From: Scatavimonas merdigallinarum
Lineage (GTDB): Bacteria; Bacillota; Clostridia; Oscillospirales; Acutalibacteraceae
Length of the DNA: 45,596 bases
Direction: 5' to 3'
Assembly (NCBI GenBank): GCA_018713055.1
Contig: DVFW01000015.1
Location: forward strand, 1-45,596
Numbering within the stretch: position 1 is the first letter of the stretch; each line of letters starts with the position of its first letter. Shown piece after piece: positions 24,438-30,510 of this stretch. The translations under genes were made by a program, and so were the position numbers. The notes under the pieces are model-generated. The model made no database searches. It was not told the DNA's origin and saw only the letters and a program-made list of their open reading frames with translations.

Positions 24438-25075
24438 TCAACCCGTTTCATCCACTCTTCCACATCAGAAAAAAAACGGCAAAGGTGGAATCCGTCCGCT
24501 GCCGCATGATGAATATTCATGGTAAGCGGTAGTTGTATTCTTCCGTTGTGGTCCTCCGTGTACTTCCCCCAGGTAATCACGGGGGCCAGGTAGGTTCCGG
24601 AATCAAAAACGTGTATATCAAAATTCTTATAATACACCCAGGGCAGACAGGATACGTCAAACGTGTTGGGCGGGATCTCCTTTAAATCAAATTCCCGCAG
24701 CTCCCAGCAGCGTTGCCTGTCTTTCAAAAAACGATCGTAAAAGATACGGAAATCCGGATGATATTCTGTTACCAGTTTAACAAATCTTCCGTCCTTCTTG
24801 TGAAAATGGGCGTAGTAGGGGGAAACAAAATCCCAGACCCCAGGATTTTTCTGCGCGTCGTACCCCATTCGGAGCTCCTCCCGGCTGTTCACAGCGGAAC
24901 TAATCACCCACAGCATAGATGGATAAAATTTGTACCCCTTCTTGTGGAGTGTCCGTAGAAAATCTGTTATATCCACGTCTGCCGTCAGACTCATCACACA
25001 GCGGAGATTGTTGATAAAGTACTGAAATACAGCTTTGCGTTCCCAGGTTTCCAGATTTAATTTTTTAAATTTCAT
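24434..25075 (-). CDS. cat: Chloramphenicol O-acetyltransferase (type A)
   Basis: Trimeric CatA-type enzyme that inactivates chloramphenicol by acetyl-CoA-dependent acetylation. The product is 213 residues, matching the 210-220 of known CatA proteins. The catalytic motif HHAAADGFH contains His190 and Asp194 (consensus HHxxxDGFH). N-terminal WERKAVFQYF and YPSMLWVISSAVN also fit the family. The ATG is preceded by AGGAGG, which is buried in a leader stem (25082-25114), so expression is probably inducible. It follows two GyrI-like genes, a VOC and a TfoX-like gene on the same strand. Close relatives called CAT may act on other substrates, so resistance itself is inferred. Confidence 0.88.
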   Translation of the reverse strand: MKFKKLNLETWERKAVFQYFINNLRCVMSLTADVDITDFLRTLHKKGYKFYPSMLWVISSAVNSREELRMGYDAQKNPGVWDFVSPYYAHFHKKDGRFVKLVTEYHPDFRIFYDRFLKDRQRCWELREFDLKEIPPNTFDVSCLPWVYYKNFDIHVFDSGTYLAPVITWGKYTEDHNGRIQLPLTMNIHHAAADGFHLCRFFSDVEEWMKRVE

Positions 25076-25081
25076 TTTTTA

Positions 25082-25114
25082 GCCTCCTAAAATATATTCT
25101 CTATTTTAGAAGGC
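25082..25114 (-). promoter_or_regulatory. RBS-sequestering stem-loop of cat (translational attenuator)
   Basis: On minus-strand RNA a 13-bp stem pairs bases 25114-25102 with 25094-25082 across a seven-base loop. All pairs are Watson-Crick except one U.G. The downstream arm holds the whole AGGAGG of cat; the upstream arm holds the last two codons and stop of the leader peptide. A drug-stalled ribosome on the leader would open the stem and free the RBS, the mechanism known for cat-86 and catA112. Confidence 0.85.
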
Positions 25115-25135
25115 AGCATCCAGACCGCGTTTCAT
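25106..25135 (-). CDS. Nine-residue cat leader peptide
   Basis: ATG at 25135 begins a nine-codon frame, MKRGLDAAF, ending in TAA at 25108-25106. It has a strong RBS (AAAGGGGTG, 25150-25142) five to six bases ahead. Size, position and overlap with the RBS-burying stem match leaders of inducible cat genes, which are also nine codons long. Chloramphenicol is known to stall ribosomes when Ala, Ser or Thr is the penultimate residue of the nascent chain. Ala7 and Ala8 fit that rule, and a stall there would place the ribosome over the upstream arm of the stem. Confidence 0.8.
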   Translation of the reverse strand: MKRGLDAAF

Positions 25136-25228
25136 ATTCTCACCCCTTTCAATAAAATTTTCATTTTCTCAGGCAAGCTCTTGCAGGATCAGCTTTTCCG
25201 CCTTGGACAGGGAAGCGTTTCTTTTGGC

Positions 25229-25861
25229 TCACCTCTTTTTGACCGGCTGCCGGATCACCGTCTTCAAATTCTCCGGGTTGCATTTGCGAACATCGCTCAG
25301 ATATATCTCATGGTGGCAGCGCTGTGGGGAAAAATCCAGCTTATATCCCTGTTCTTCTGCGTATCGCTCCATATTTCGGATAGTACTCGGCTCGCTGTCA
25401 TAGGGACCAATATGCATACATTGCACACACAGCCCTTCTTTATAGGTCAGGTATTCCACTCTGGAAAAATCCATCCCTTTCTTTGCAGATGCCTCCCGGA
25501 CCGCCCAATCGAACGCCTCCTGTGTAACAAACTCCGGCAGACGTATGAGGGAAATCCACTGAAAATTCTCTTTATGGGCGTAATCTATGCCCTGTACGCC
25601 TTCCTGCCACCAGAAACCTTCTAACGGCGGAACCACATAATCAAAGTACCCTTCCATTTTATGCGTTCCCATCTTACTCATTTTAATGGTGTACGCCATA
25701 CCATACAAGAGTCCGATGGAAGCTTTATACGCTCCGCCCTCTTCATTGGGATCCCCTTGACCGCGCACGGCCAGAAAATGCATGGAGGGAATTTGGATAA
25801 CCTGCGGCTTCTCAGGCGGCAGGTAAAACGCCTTATACTCCTTTTTATAGTCAAACGCCAT
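25229..25861 (-). CDS. GyrI-like small-molecule-binding protein
   Basis: Stand-alone GyrI-like (effector-binding SHS2-type) protein of 210 residues. The family binds small amphipathic molecules, and some members hydrolyse DNA-alkylating cyclopropane toxins. Typical segments are MHFLAVRGQGDPNEEGGAY near residue 26 and, in the C-terminal half, GLCVQCMHIGPYDSEPSTI. No HTH is fused to it, so it is not itself a transcription factor. GAGGAA precedes the ATG, and the start overlaps the end of the TfoX-like gene by 11 bases. Its cluster suggests a detoxification role, which is inference. Confidence 0.82.
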   Translation of the reverse strand: MAFDYKKEYKAFYLPPEKPQVIQIPSMHFLAVRGQGDPNEEGGAYKASIGLLYGMAYTIKMSKMGTHKMEGYFDYVVPPLEGFWWQEGVQGIDYAHKENFQWISLIRLPEFVTQEAFDWAVREASAKKGMDFSRVEYLTYKEGLCVQCMHIGPYDSEPSTIRNMERYAEEQGYKLDFSPQRCHHEIYLSDVRKCNPENLKTVIRQPVKKR

Positions 25862-26186
25862 ATTTATTCCTCTTTTTCTTCGATTTTGGTTCCGGAAGGA
25901 CTTTCCAGGTGGCCCTCACCAGCTCGGTGAGAAGTTCCCGGTTGTCGATATCCTCCACCAGAAAATATGCCTTTGCCCCTTCGTAAGGAGGCACTTTCGG
26001 AACACCCGGAAAACACGCTGCCGTCTCCGGCGTAATCTTCACAAAGAGCTGGTCATCGCAAATCACACCCAAAAACTTGCCGTCGCAGTACCACCCATAT
26101 TCCCCGAACATTTTACGATACGAAACAGCGCCTGCATCCCGCAGCTGTTCCACCGCATATTCCACAAACTCTTTACTGGAGGCCAT
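25851..26186 (-). CDS. TfoX N-terminal domain protein
   Basis: Small protein of 111 residues consisting of the TfoX N-terminal domain alone (ASSKEFVEYAVEQLRDAGAV, then YRKMFGEYGWYCDGKFLGVI, then VKITPETAACFPG). In gamma-proteobacteria full TfoX controls competence; single-domain versions in Firmicutes have no proven role and often occur with GyrI-like and VOC genes, as here. The start lies 14 bases inside the preceding VOC gene and the stop overlaps the next gene, so the set is tightly coupled. Confidence 0.85.
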   Translation of the reverse strand: MASSKEFVEYAVEQLRDAGAVSYRKMFGEYGWYCDGKFLGVICDDQLFVKITPETAACFPGVPKVPPYEGAKAYFLVEDIDNRELLTELVRATWKVLPEPKSKKKRNKYGV

Positions 26187-26664
26187 GTTTTTTACCCGCC
26201 CGAATACTTCTGGTCACATACTTCAGGGGAACGCCCATCCTCTCCGCGATCTTCTCCTCCGTCATACCGGTATCAAAAAAACGCCTGCATACCGTTTCCA
26301 TATTCTCTCCAACCTCAATAATATGCCGGTCGGGATCATAAAACCGTACAACGCGTTGCCCCCACGGGTGTTCAATTGCCGGATGGACATAGCGCAAGGC
26401 GTCCAGCTTCCCGATCTTCTCTAAAAATGCATCAAAGGCGTCCTCTTCAAAATAAAGCTCCGCATTCATTCCGGCAAAGGATATTCTGTCCTTTTCCGCG
26501 TGAATCAGATCAAGCCAGCTTTCCTTCGTCTGCAGGCAGACGCCGCCCGTCAGCGTTACATTCGCGCCGAAATCCATAACCACGCGAAGCCCCAGCACTT
26601 TCCTGTAAAAGGTTTTGGAGGCTTCCATATTCGTAACCACCAGCAGCGGATTTTTAAATTTCAT
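26173..26664 (-). CDS. VOC (glyoxalase/bleomycin-resistance) protein with HTH-like tail
   Basis: VOC-fold protein of 163 residues. The N-terminal part reads LVVTNMEASKTFYRKVLGL, and metal or ligand site candidates lie in GQRVVRFYDPDRHIIEVGE (Glu near 117). Such proteins include dioxygenases, glyoxalases and antibiotic-binding resistance factors; the substrate here cannot be told. After the VOC domain a 40-residue tail (TGMTEEKIAERMGVPLKYV) has the look of a helix-turn-helix. AAAGGAGAAAC precedes the ATG. Overlaps both neighbours in an apparent five-gene detoxification unit. Confidence 0.82.
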   Translation of the reverse strand: MKFKNPLLVVTNMEASKTFYRKVLGLRVVMDFGANVTLTGGVCLQTKESWLDLIHAEKDRISFAGMNAELYFEEDAFDAFLEKIGKLDALRYVHPAIEHPWGQRVVRFYDPDRHIIEVGENMETVCRRFFDTGMTEEKIAERMGVPLKYVTRSIRAGKKHGLQ

Positions 26665-27136
26665 CTTTTTGTTTCTCCTTTAACCCAATATAGAGGTGGA
26701 TTTCTGTGCCCTCTCGCCTGTTATCCTGATATTCTTCATAGTCGCAGATATATGTTCTTGGAAGGTCCATCTTCCAAATTTCCTGCCATGCCCCTGCAAT
26801 CTGCGCAACCGCCGTATCCATGTTGCAGACAAGCACAAATTTTGCATAGGGGCCCGCCGGGATTTTACGAAGCGCATATCCAGAAGCCTCTGTTTCCTCT
26901 GTCACCGCACAGCAAACCATAGCGGTATAATCATCGTCGGCATCTCCGACATAGTCCGTATAGAGCCCTATGGCTTTGTCATCCGCCTTGTTTGGTATGT
27001 TCTCATAGAGCCCGTCCTGATAAAACCGGGCCCACAGGCCGCCGATCACCCGCCCCATATCCGGCGCATGGTTGTTTGTGCGGGCGGCAATTCCTGCAAC
27101 CAGTTTCTCTGGCAAATTTACAATTTCATATTCCAT
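26654..27136 (-). CDS. GyrI-like/AraC effector-binding domain protein
   Basis: A second stand-alone effector-binding-domain protein, 160 residues (EYEIVNLPEKLVAGIAARTN at the start, GPYAKFVLVCN in the middle, and IHLYIGLKEKQ at the end). Its C-terminal end matches the usual hydrophobic strand of AraC/GyrI effector domains. The frame opens at 27175, but AAAGGAGC ahead of the ATG at 27136 fixes the start. An inverted repeat (27152-27178) sits between the upstream WYL gene and this RBS. Probably binds a hydrophobic compound; no enzymatic residues are recognised. Confidence 0.82.
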   Translation of the reverse strand: MEYEIVNLPEKLVAGIAARTNNHAPDMGRVIGGLWARFYQDGLYENIPNKADDKAIGLYTDYVGDADDDYTAMVCCAVTEETEASGYALRKIPAGPYAKFVLVCNMDTAVAQIAGAWQEIWKMDLPRTYICDYEEYQDNRREGTEIHLYIGLKEKQKDEI

Positions 27137-27151
27137 TTGAAAGCTCCTTTC

Positions 27152-27178
27152 GGTTTGGTGTTCCCATTCTACCAAACC
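27152..27178 (-). repeat. Inverted repeat before the GyrI-like gene
   Basis: GGTTTGGT (27152-27159) and ACCAAACC (27171-27178) form an 8-bp dyad with an 11-base spacer, just upstream of the RBS. No U-tract follows, so it is not an obvious terminator. It could be an operator, for instance for the adjacent WYL regulator, or a regulatory hairpin. Confidence 0.4.
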
Positions 27179-27196
27179 AAACCGGACAACAGTCTG

Positions 27197-28105
27197 TCAT
27201 GAATCGGAATACCGCCGCTGAAGATTTTTTCCAAACGCAGCCAGTTTCTCCCTGAATTCTGCCGGCTCCAAAATTTCTGCGCCGTTCCGAAAAGATAAAA
27301 TCCAGCCCAGAATGCTTTCCTCGTCTGTAAAACTCAAAGAAACAAGCAGCCGGCCGTCTTCTTGCACAGAAAAGCAATCCGGCCCATACTCCTCTACCAG
27401 ACGCCAGCGGTATTCCGGCGTGACCAGCGCTTTCACGCAGTACGTATGCGGAAACACCCTTTCGTTGGACAAATCCGGCAATGGAGCAGGCCGTTTTTCA
27501 AAGAGTTCATTTGTCTGAAGCTCCGTCATGCGCCCTAATTTAAACAATCGGTAATCTTCCCGCTCCCGACAATAGCCCCAGACATACCAGCTGGCCCAGC
27601 GAAAAATCAGGTAGCAGGGTTCTATCACGCGAATCGACTCCCCGCTTGGCGCGAAATAACGGAAGCGGACGCACCGCCCGCACTCGATCGCGCTGTGAAG
27701 CAGTTCAATTTTAGGAGACAGCGCGGATTTGCTCCATGCGGAAAGATCAATTAAAATATGCTGTCCTCCGGGCATCAAATCGGAAGCGCCAGCAGACAGT
27801 TTCTCCATAAGCTGTGCATACCGGCTTGTACCGCTCACGCTGTCCAGGCTGCGAAGTCCTGCCAGAATCGCCCGCATGTCAGCAGAGGTCAACAGGGTGT
27901 TGCTCATCTTATACCCTTCCATAATGGAAATTCCGCCATTCGATCCCCGCGCAGTTACCAACGGAATCCCCGCTTGGCACAGGTCTTCAATATCCCGGCT
28001 GATGGTGCGGCGGGAAACTTCAAATTTTTTTGCCAGATAGGGAGCCGTCACCTTATCCTGCTGCAGCAAAATGGACACAATCCCGATCAGCCTGTTTATC
28101 TTCAT
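27197..28105 (-). CDS. WYL-domain transcriptional regulator (YafY family)
   Basis: DNA-binding regulator of 302 residues. Residues 1-60 form an HTH_11-type winged helix (RLIGIVSILLQQDKVTAPYL, then AKKFEVSRRTISRDIEDL). The WYL domain follows around 140-215 (YLIFRWASWYVWGYCRERED, then YRLFKLGRM), ending with a C-terminal WCX extension. WYL domains sense nucleic acid or small ligands. AAGGGGAAG precedes the ATG. It is the first gene of the minus-strand run through two GyrI-like genes, VOC, TfoX and perhaps cat, and is divergent from the XRE-AbrB gene, so it probably controls this unit. Confidence 0.9.
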   Translation of the reverse strand: MKINRLIGIVSILLQQDKVTAPYLAKKFEVSRRTISRDIEDLCQAGIPLVTARGSNGGISIMEGYKMSNTLLTSADMRAILAGLRSLDSVSGTSRYAQLMEKLSAGASDLMPGGQHILIDLSAWSKSALSPKIELLHSAIECGRCVRFRYFAPSGESIRVIEPCYLIFRWASWYVWGYCREREDYRLFKLGRMTELQTNELFEKRPAPLPDLSNERVFPHTYCVKALVTPEYRWRLVEEYGPDCFSVQEDGRLLVSLSFTDEESILGWILSFRNGAEILEPAEFREKLAAFGKNLQRRYSDS

Positions 28106-28130
28106 TTGACTTCCCCTTTGTTTTTGAATC

Positions 28131-28136
28131 AGTATA
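28131..28136 (-). promoter_or_regulatory. Extended -10 promoter of the WYL regulator
   Basis: Minus-strand TATACT (28136-28131) preceded by TGT, giving a leader of about 20 bases. No convincing -35 at normal spacing; an ATGACA further upstream is at the wrong distance. Confidence 0.45.
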
Positions 28137-28213
28137 ACATATTATCCACGACGATAGTATGTCATGTTTCCGCCGCAAATGCAACCAAAACGTACATTTT
28201 TCGTTATTTCCGG

Positions 28214-28245
28214 TTGGTAGAAATCCAGATAGAAAGCGGTATAAT
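28214..28245 (+). promoter_or_regulatory. Possible promoter of the XRE-AbrB/ABC operon
   Basis: TATAAT at 28240-28245 with TTGGTA at 28214-28219, a 20-base spacer that is longer than usual. An activator or an altered spacer may be needed. The RBS AAGGAGG starts only a few bases after the predicted start. Confidence 0.4.
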
Positions 28246-28268
28246 AATGGCAAGGAGGTTGGAAATAC

Positions 28269-28739
28269 ATGAAAAAGCAATCCAATTATATTTCTCAGAA
28301 TTTAACCACACTGCGGCAATTTCATAAATACTCTCAGGAAGAAATAGCCGAAAAAATCGGTGTTTCCCGACAGGCCGTGGCAAAATGGGAATCCGGAGAA
28401 ACCGTGCCAGACATTTTAAACTGCGACGCTCTGGCGGAACTTTACAATGTATCGGTAGACGATCTTCTTCATTTCAACCAGCAAGACGAACGCATGCCGA
28501 TACCGCCCAGAGGCAAACACCTTTTTGGCGCCGTGAAAGTGGGGGAGCGCGGGCAGGTGGTCCTGCCCAAAAAAGCCCGCGATCTGTTTCATATCAAACC
28601 TGGCGACCTTCTGGTAGCGCTTGGAGACGAAAACCCGGAAAGCGCGGGCATCGCCCTGGTTCCAGGAAACGCTGTCCTTCACAACATCGCCTTTCTGCGG
28701 GATATGCTTTCCAGCGGCGAAAAGGAGGACGGGGAATGA
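28269..28739 (+). CDS. XRE HTH-AbrB domain fusion regulator
   Basis: Putative transcription regulator of 156 residues with two DNA-binding folds. Residues 10-65 form an XRE/Cro helix-turn-helix (YSQEEIAEKIGVSRQAVAKW). Residues about 85-130 form a SpoVT/AbrB-type swapped-hairpin domain (KVGERGQVVLPKKARDLFHI, then KPGDLLVALGD). The pairing is found in Firmicutes next to small ABC exporters, as here. AAGGAGG precedes the ATG. Its stop overlaps the ABC ATPase start by four bases, so it likely autoregulates the operon. Confidence 0.87.
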   Translation: MKKQSNYISQNLTTLRQFHKYSQEEIAEKIGVSRQAVAKWESGETVPDILNCDALAELYNVSVDDLLHFNQQDERMPIPPRGKHLFGAVKVGERGQVVLPKKARDLFHIKPGDLLVALGDENPESAGIALVPGNAVLHNIAFLRDMLSSGEKEDGE

Positions 28740-29494
28740 CAGATTTATTACAGGTAAAGCATCTGAACAAATGCTATCCGGGTTTTGATTTGCAAGATCT
28801 TTCCATTACGGTAAAACCCGGCCGTATTATGGGGTTAATTGGAAAAAACGGCGCCGGCAAAAGCACAACTTTAAAATCCATACTGAATATAGTCCGGCCG
28901 GAGTCCGGGGCCGTTACGATGTTTGGAAAGGATTTCCTGCAAAATGAAAAGGAATGCAAGCAGAAAATTGGGGTTGTATTTGGAGGGATTGACTTTTATC
29001 CATTGAAAAAACTGTCTGCCATTACCTCCGTTACCAGGCGCTTCTATCCGGATTGGGAGCAGGAGAAATATAAAGCATATCTCTGCCAGTTTTCTCTTGA
29101 TGAAAGCAAGCAGTTCCGGATGCTTTCCAATGGAATGAAGGTAAAATACCTGCTGGCTTTGGCGTTATCCCACAATGCACAGCTCTATTTTCTCGACGAA
29201 CCCACTTCGGGCTTAGATCCTGTTTCCAGGGACGAAATCTTACATATCTTTACCCGCATTGTAAAGGACGGAAAACGCTCCATTCTGTTTTCCACCCATA
29301 TCACTTCAGATTTAGACCGCTGCGCCGACGACATCACTTATATCCAAAACGGCCGGGTGCTGAAAAGCGCGGATAAAAAAACCTTTCTTCAGTCCTTTGC
29401 GCATCTGAAAAACGCAGAAGATTCCGGCCCGCTCACCCTGGAGGAAATCATGCTTCGTACAGAAGGGAGAGATTTGGATGAATCTGCTCTATAA
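28736..29494 (+). CDS. ABC transporter ATP-binding protein
   Basis: ATPase subunit of 252 residues. Walker A is GKNGAGKST (residues 36-44), Walker B is LYFLDEPTSGLD and the switch histidine lies in FSTHITSDLD. The C-loop reads LSNGMK in place of LSGGQ, a variant usual for ATPases paired with small ABC-2 permeases. An open frame extends upstream to 28385 in a different frame from the XRE gene, but AAGGAGG at 28722-28728 and the ATGA overlap set the start at 28736. Substrate unknown; antimicrobial or lipid export is plausible. Confidence 0.9.
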   Translation: MTDLLQVKHLNKCYPGFDLQDLSITVKPGRIMGLIGKNGAGKSTTLKSILNIVRPESGAVTMFGKDFLQNEKECKQKIGVVFGGIDFYPLKKLSAITSVTRRFYPDWEQEKYKAYLCQFSLDESKQFRMLSNGMKVKYLLALALSHNAQLYFLDEPTSGLDPVSRDEILHIFTRIVKDGKRSILFSTHITSDLDRCADDITYIQNGRVLKSADKKTFLQSFAHLKNAEDSGPLTLEEIMLRTEGRDLDESAL

Positions 29495-30116
29495 AGAACT
29501 GGCCTTAGCCGCCCATCCTACCTCCATTGTATTTGCTTTTCTGGGCTGCCTGGTTATTGTGCCGGCCTACCCCTATACCGTCATCTTTATGTTTGGTTGT
29601 CTGGCCCCCTATCTTACCTTTCTCTATGCCAGAGAAACCAACGACGCCTGGTACACCGCCGTGCTCCCTGTAACCAAGCGGGAAAACGTTAAGGGAAAAT
29701 GTCTGCTGATTGTTTCTATCCAGCTCTTTCAGCTGCTGATTTCCATCCCCAGCGTTATTCTTCGCGGTGCTCTTCAGATAGAAAACAATCCTGTGGGAAT
29801 CGATGCGACAATTGCCTGGTATGGTTTCGGGTTTATCATTTACGCTGTATTTGACCTTGTGTTTTTTCCCGCCTATTACAAAAACGGCTATAAAGCCGGA
29901 AAGGCATTTATCATTGCTGCTGTTCCTATGCTGATGCTGATGGCTGCAGCTGAAGGGGCCGTCCATTTTCCGGCGCTCGCCTGGCTGGACAGTTACACTC
30001 CACAGGATCTGCTAAAACAAACACCCATTCTGTTTATGGGGATTTTGTGTTATCTTATTTTGCTTTCACTGGCATACCGGATCTCTGTCAAACGTTTTGA
30101 AAAAGTGGATTTATAA
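29478..30116 (+). CDS. ABC-2 type permease
   Basis: Membrane partner of the ATPase, 212 residues with about six hydrophobic helices (SIVFAFLGCLVIVPAYPY, LLIVSIQLFQLLISIPSVIL, FIIYAVFDLVFFPAYY, ILFMGILCYLILLSLAY among them). The segment FLYARETNDAWYTAVLPVTK is typical of the ABC2_membrane_5-type permeases that pair with such ATPases. The start overlaps the ATPase end by 17 bases. A strong hairpin follows 75 bases downstream. Confidence 0.87.
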   Translation: MNLLYKELALAAHPTSIVFAFLGCLVIVPAYPYTVIFMFGCLAPYLTFLYARETNDAWYTAVLPVTKRENVKGKCLLIVSIQLFQLLISIPSVILRGALQIENNPVGIDATIAWYGFGFIIYAVFDLVFFPAYYKNGYKAGKAFIIAAVPMLMLMAAAEGAVHFPALAWLDSYTPQDLLKQTPILFMGILCYLILLSLAYRISVKRFEKVDL

Positions 30117-30191
30117 AGCTAACCCCGGTTTGCATAAAACAACACAAATACCTTTTACGTATTTTAATCGATATATAACATACCATTCATC

Positions 30192-30226
30192 AAAGAAGAT
30201 GCCACCAAAATAGTGGCATCTTCTTT
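30192..30226 (+). terminator. Terminator of the XRE-AbrB/ABC operon
   Basis: A 14-bp stem AAAGAAGATGCCAC/GTGGCATCTTCTTT with a seven-base loop. The T-run is inside the stem and only CAATTATA follows, so termination may be imperfect. Confidence 0.7.
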
Positions 30227-30247
30227 CAATTATAAATATATTGCCGC

Positions 30248-30421
30248 CTAAATTGGTGAATCCTGCCTTCTTTCGGCTTCATACAAAACACCGTCATCGC
30301 GATCTTTGCTTTTTTCATTGTACTTGCAAAAACCCATTTTAAAGCAATCTCTGCGGTACGTCTGTACCTTATAATACGCATGCTCATTTATTATACCGTA
30401 CCCGTAATCCTGGATAAACAT
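30248..30421 (-). CDS. Possible small protein of 57 residues
   Basis: A minus-strand frame from ATG 30421 to TAG 30248, rich in charged and aromatic residues with two cysteines (RDCFKMGFCKYNEKSKD). Its composition looks protein-like. Against it, the start codon adjoins the pckG terminator hairpin and there is no good RBS, so it would need its own unseen promoter or read-through. It covers most of the otherwise empty stretch between the ABC operon and pckG. No family recognised. Confidence 0.25.
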   Translation of the reverse strand: MFIQDYGYGIINEHAYYKVQTYRRDCFKMGFCKYNEKSKDRDDGVLYEAERRQDSPI

Positions 30422-30423
30422 GC

Positions 30424-30457
30424 AAAACCGCCGCCAGTTTTTGCCGGCGGCGATTTT
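30424..30457 (-). terminator. Intrinsic terminator of pckG
   Basis: On the minus strand a stem of about 14 bp (AAAATCGCCGCCGG with CTGGCGGCGGTTTT, including two wobble pairs) around a short A-rich loop, ending in TTTTG. It lies about 55 bases after the pckG stop. Confidence 0.8.
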
Positions 30458-30510
30458 CGCTCAGGAGGATCCTATATCCAAATATCCAAAAACTTTGGAT
30501 GTCTTTTACT

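Noticed and set aside
24118..24441. 107-residue minus-strand gene downstream of cat
   Set aside because: The start codon lies inside the cat terminator stem, there is no RBS, and the first 20 residues are just the translated hairpin. A decayed gene remains possible, so it is only mentioned in the gap entry.
28385..28735. Upstream extension of the ABC ATPase by 117 residues
   Set aside because: It overlaps the XRE-AbrB gene in another frame, and the ATGA overlap with AAGGAGG clearly marks the start at 28736.
19042..30116. Integrated mobile element
   Set aside because: The gene mix suggests transfer, but no integrase, transposase, relaxase, direct repeat or tRNA border could be seen.
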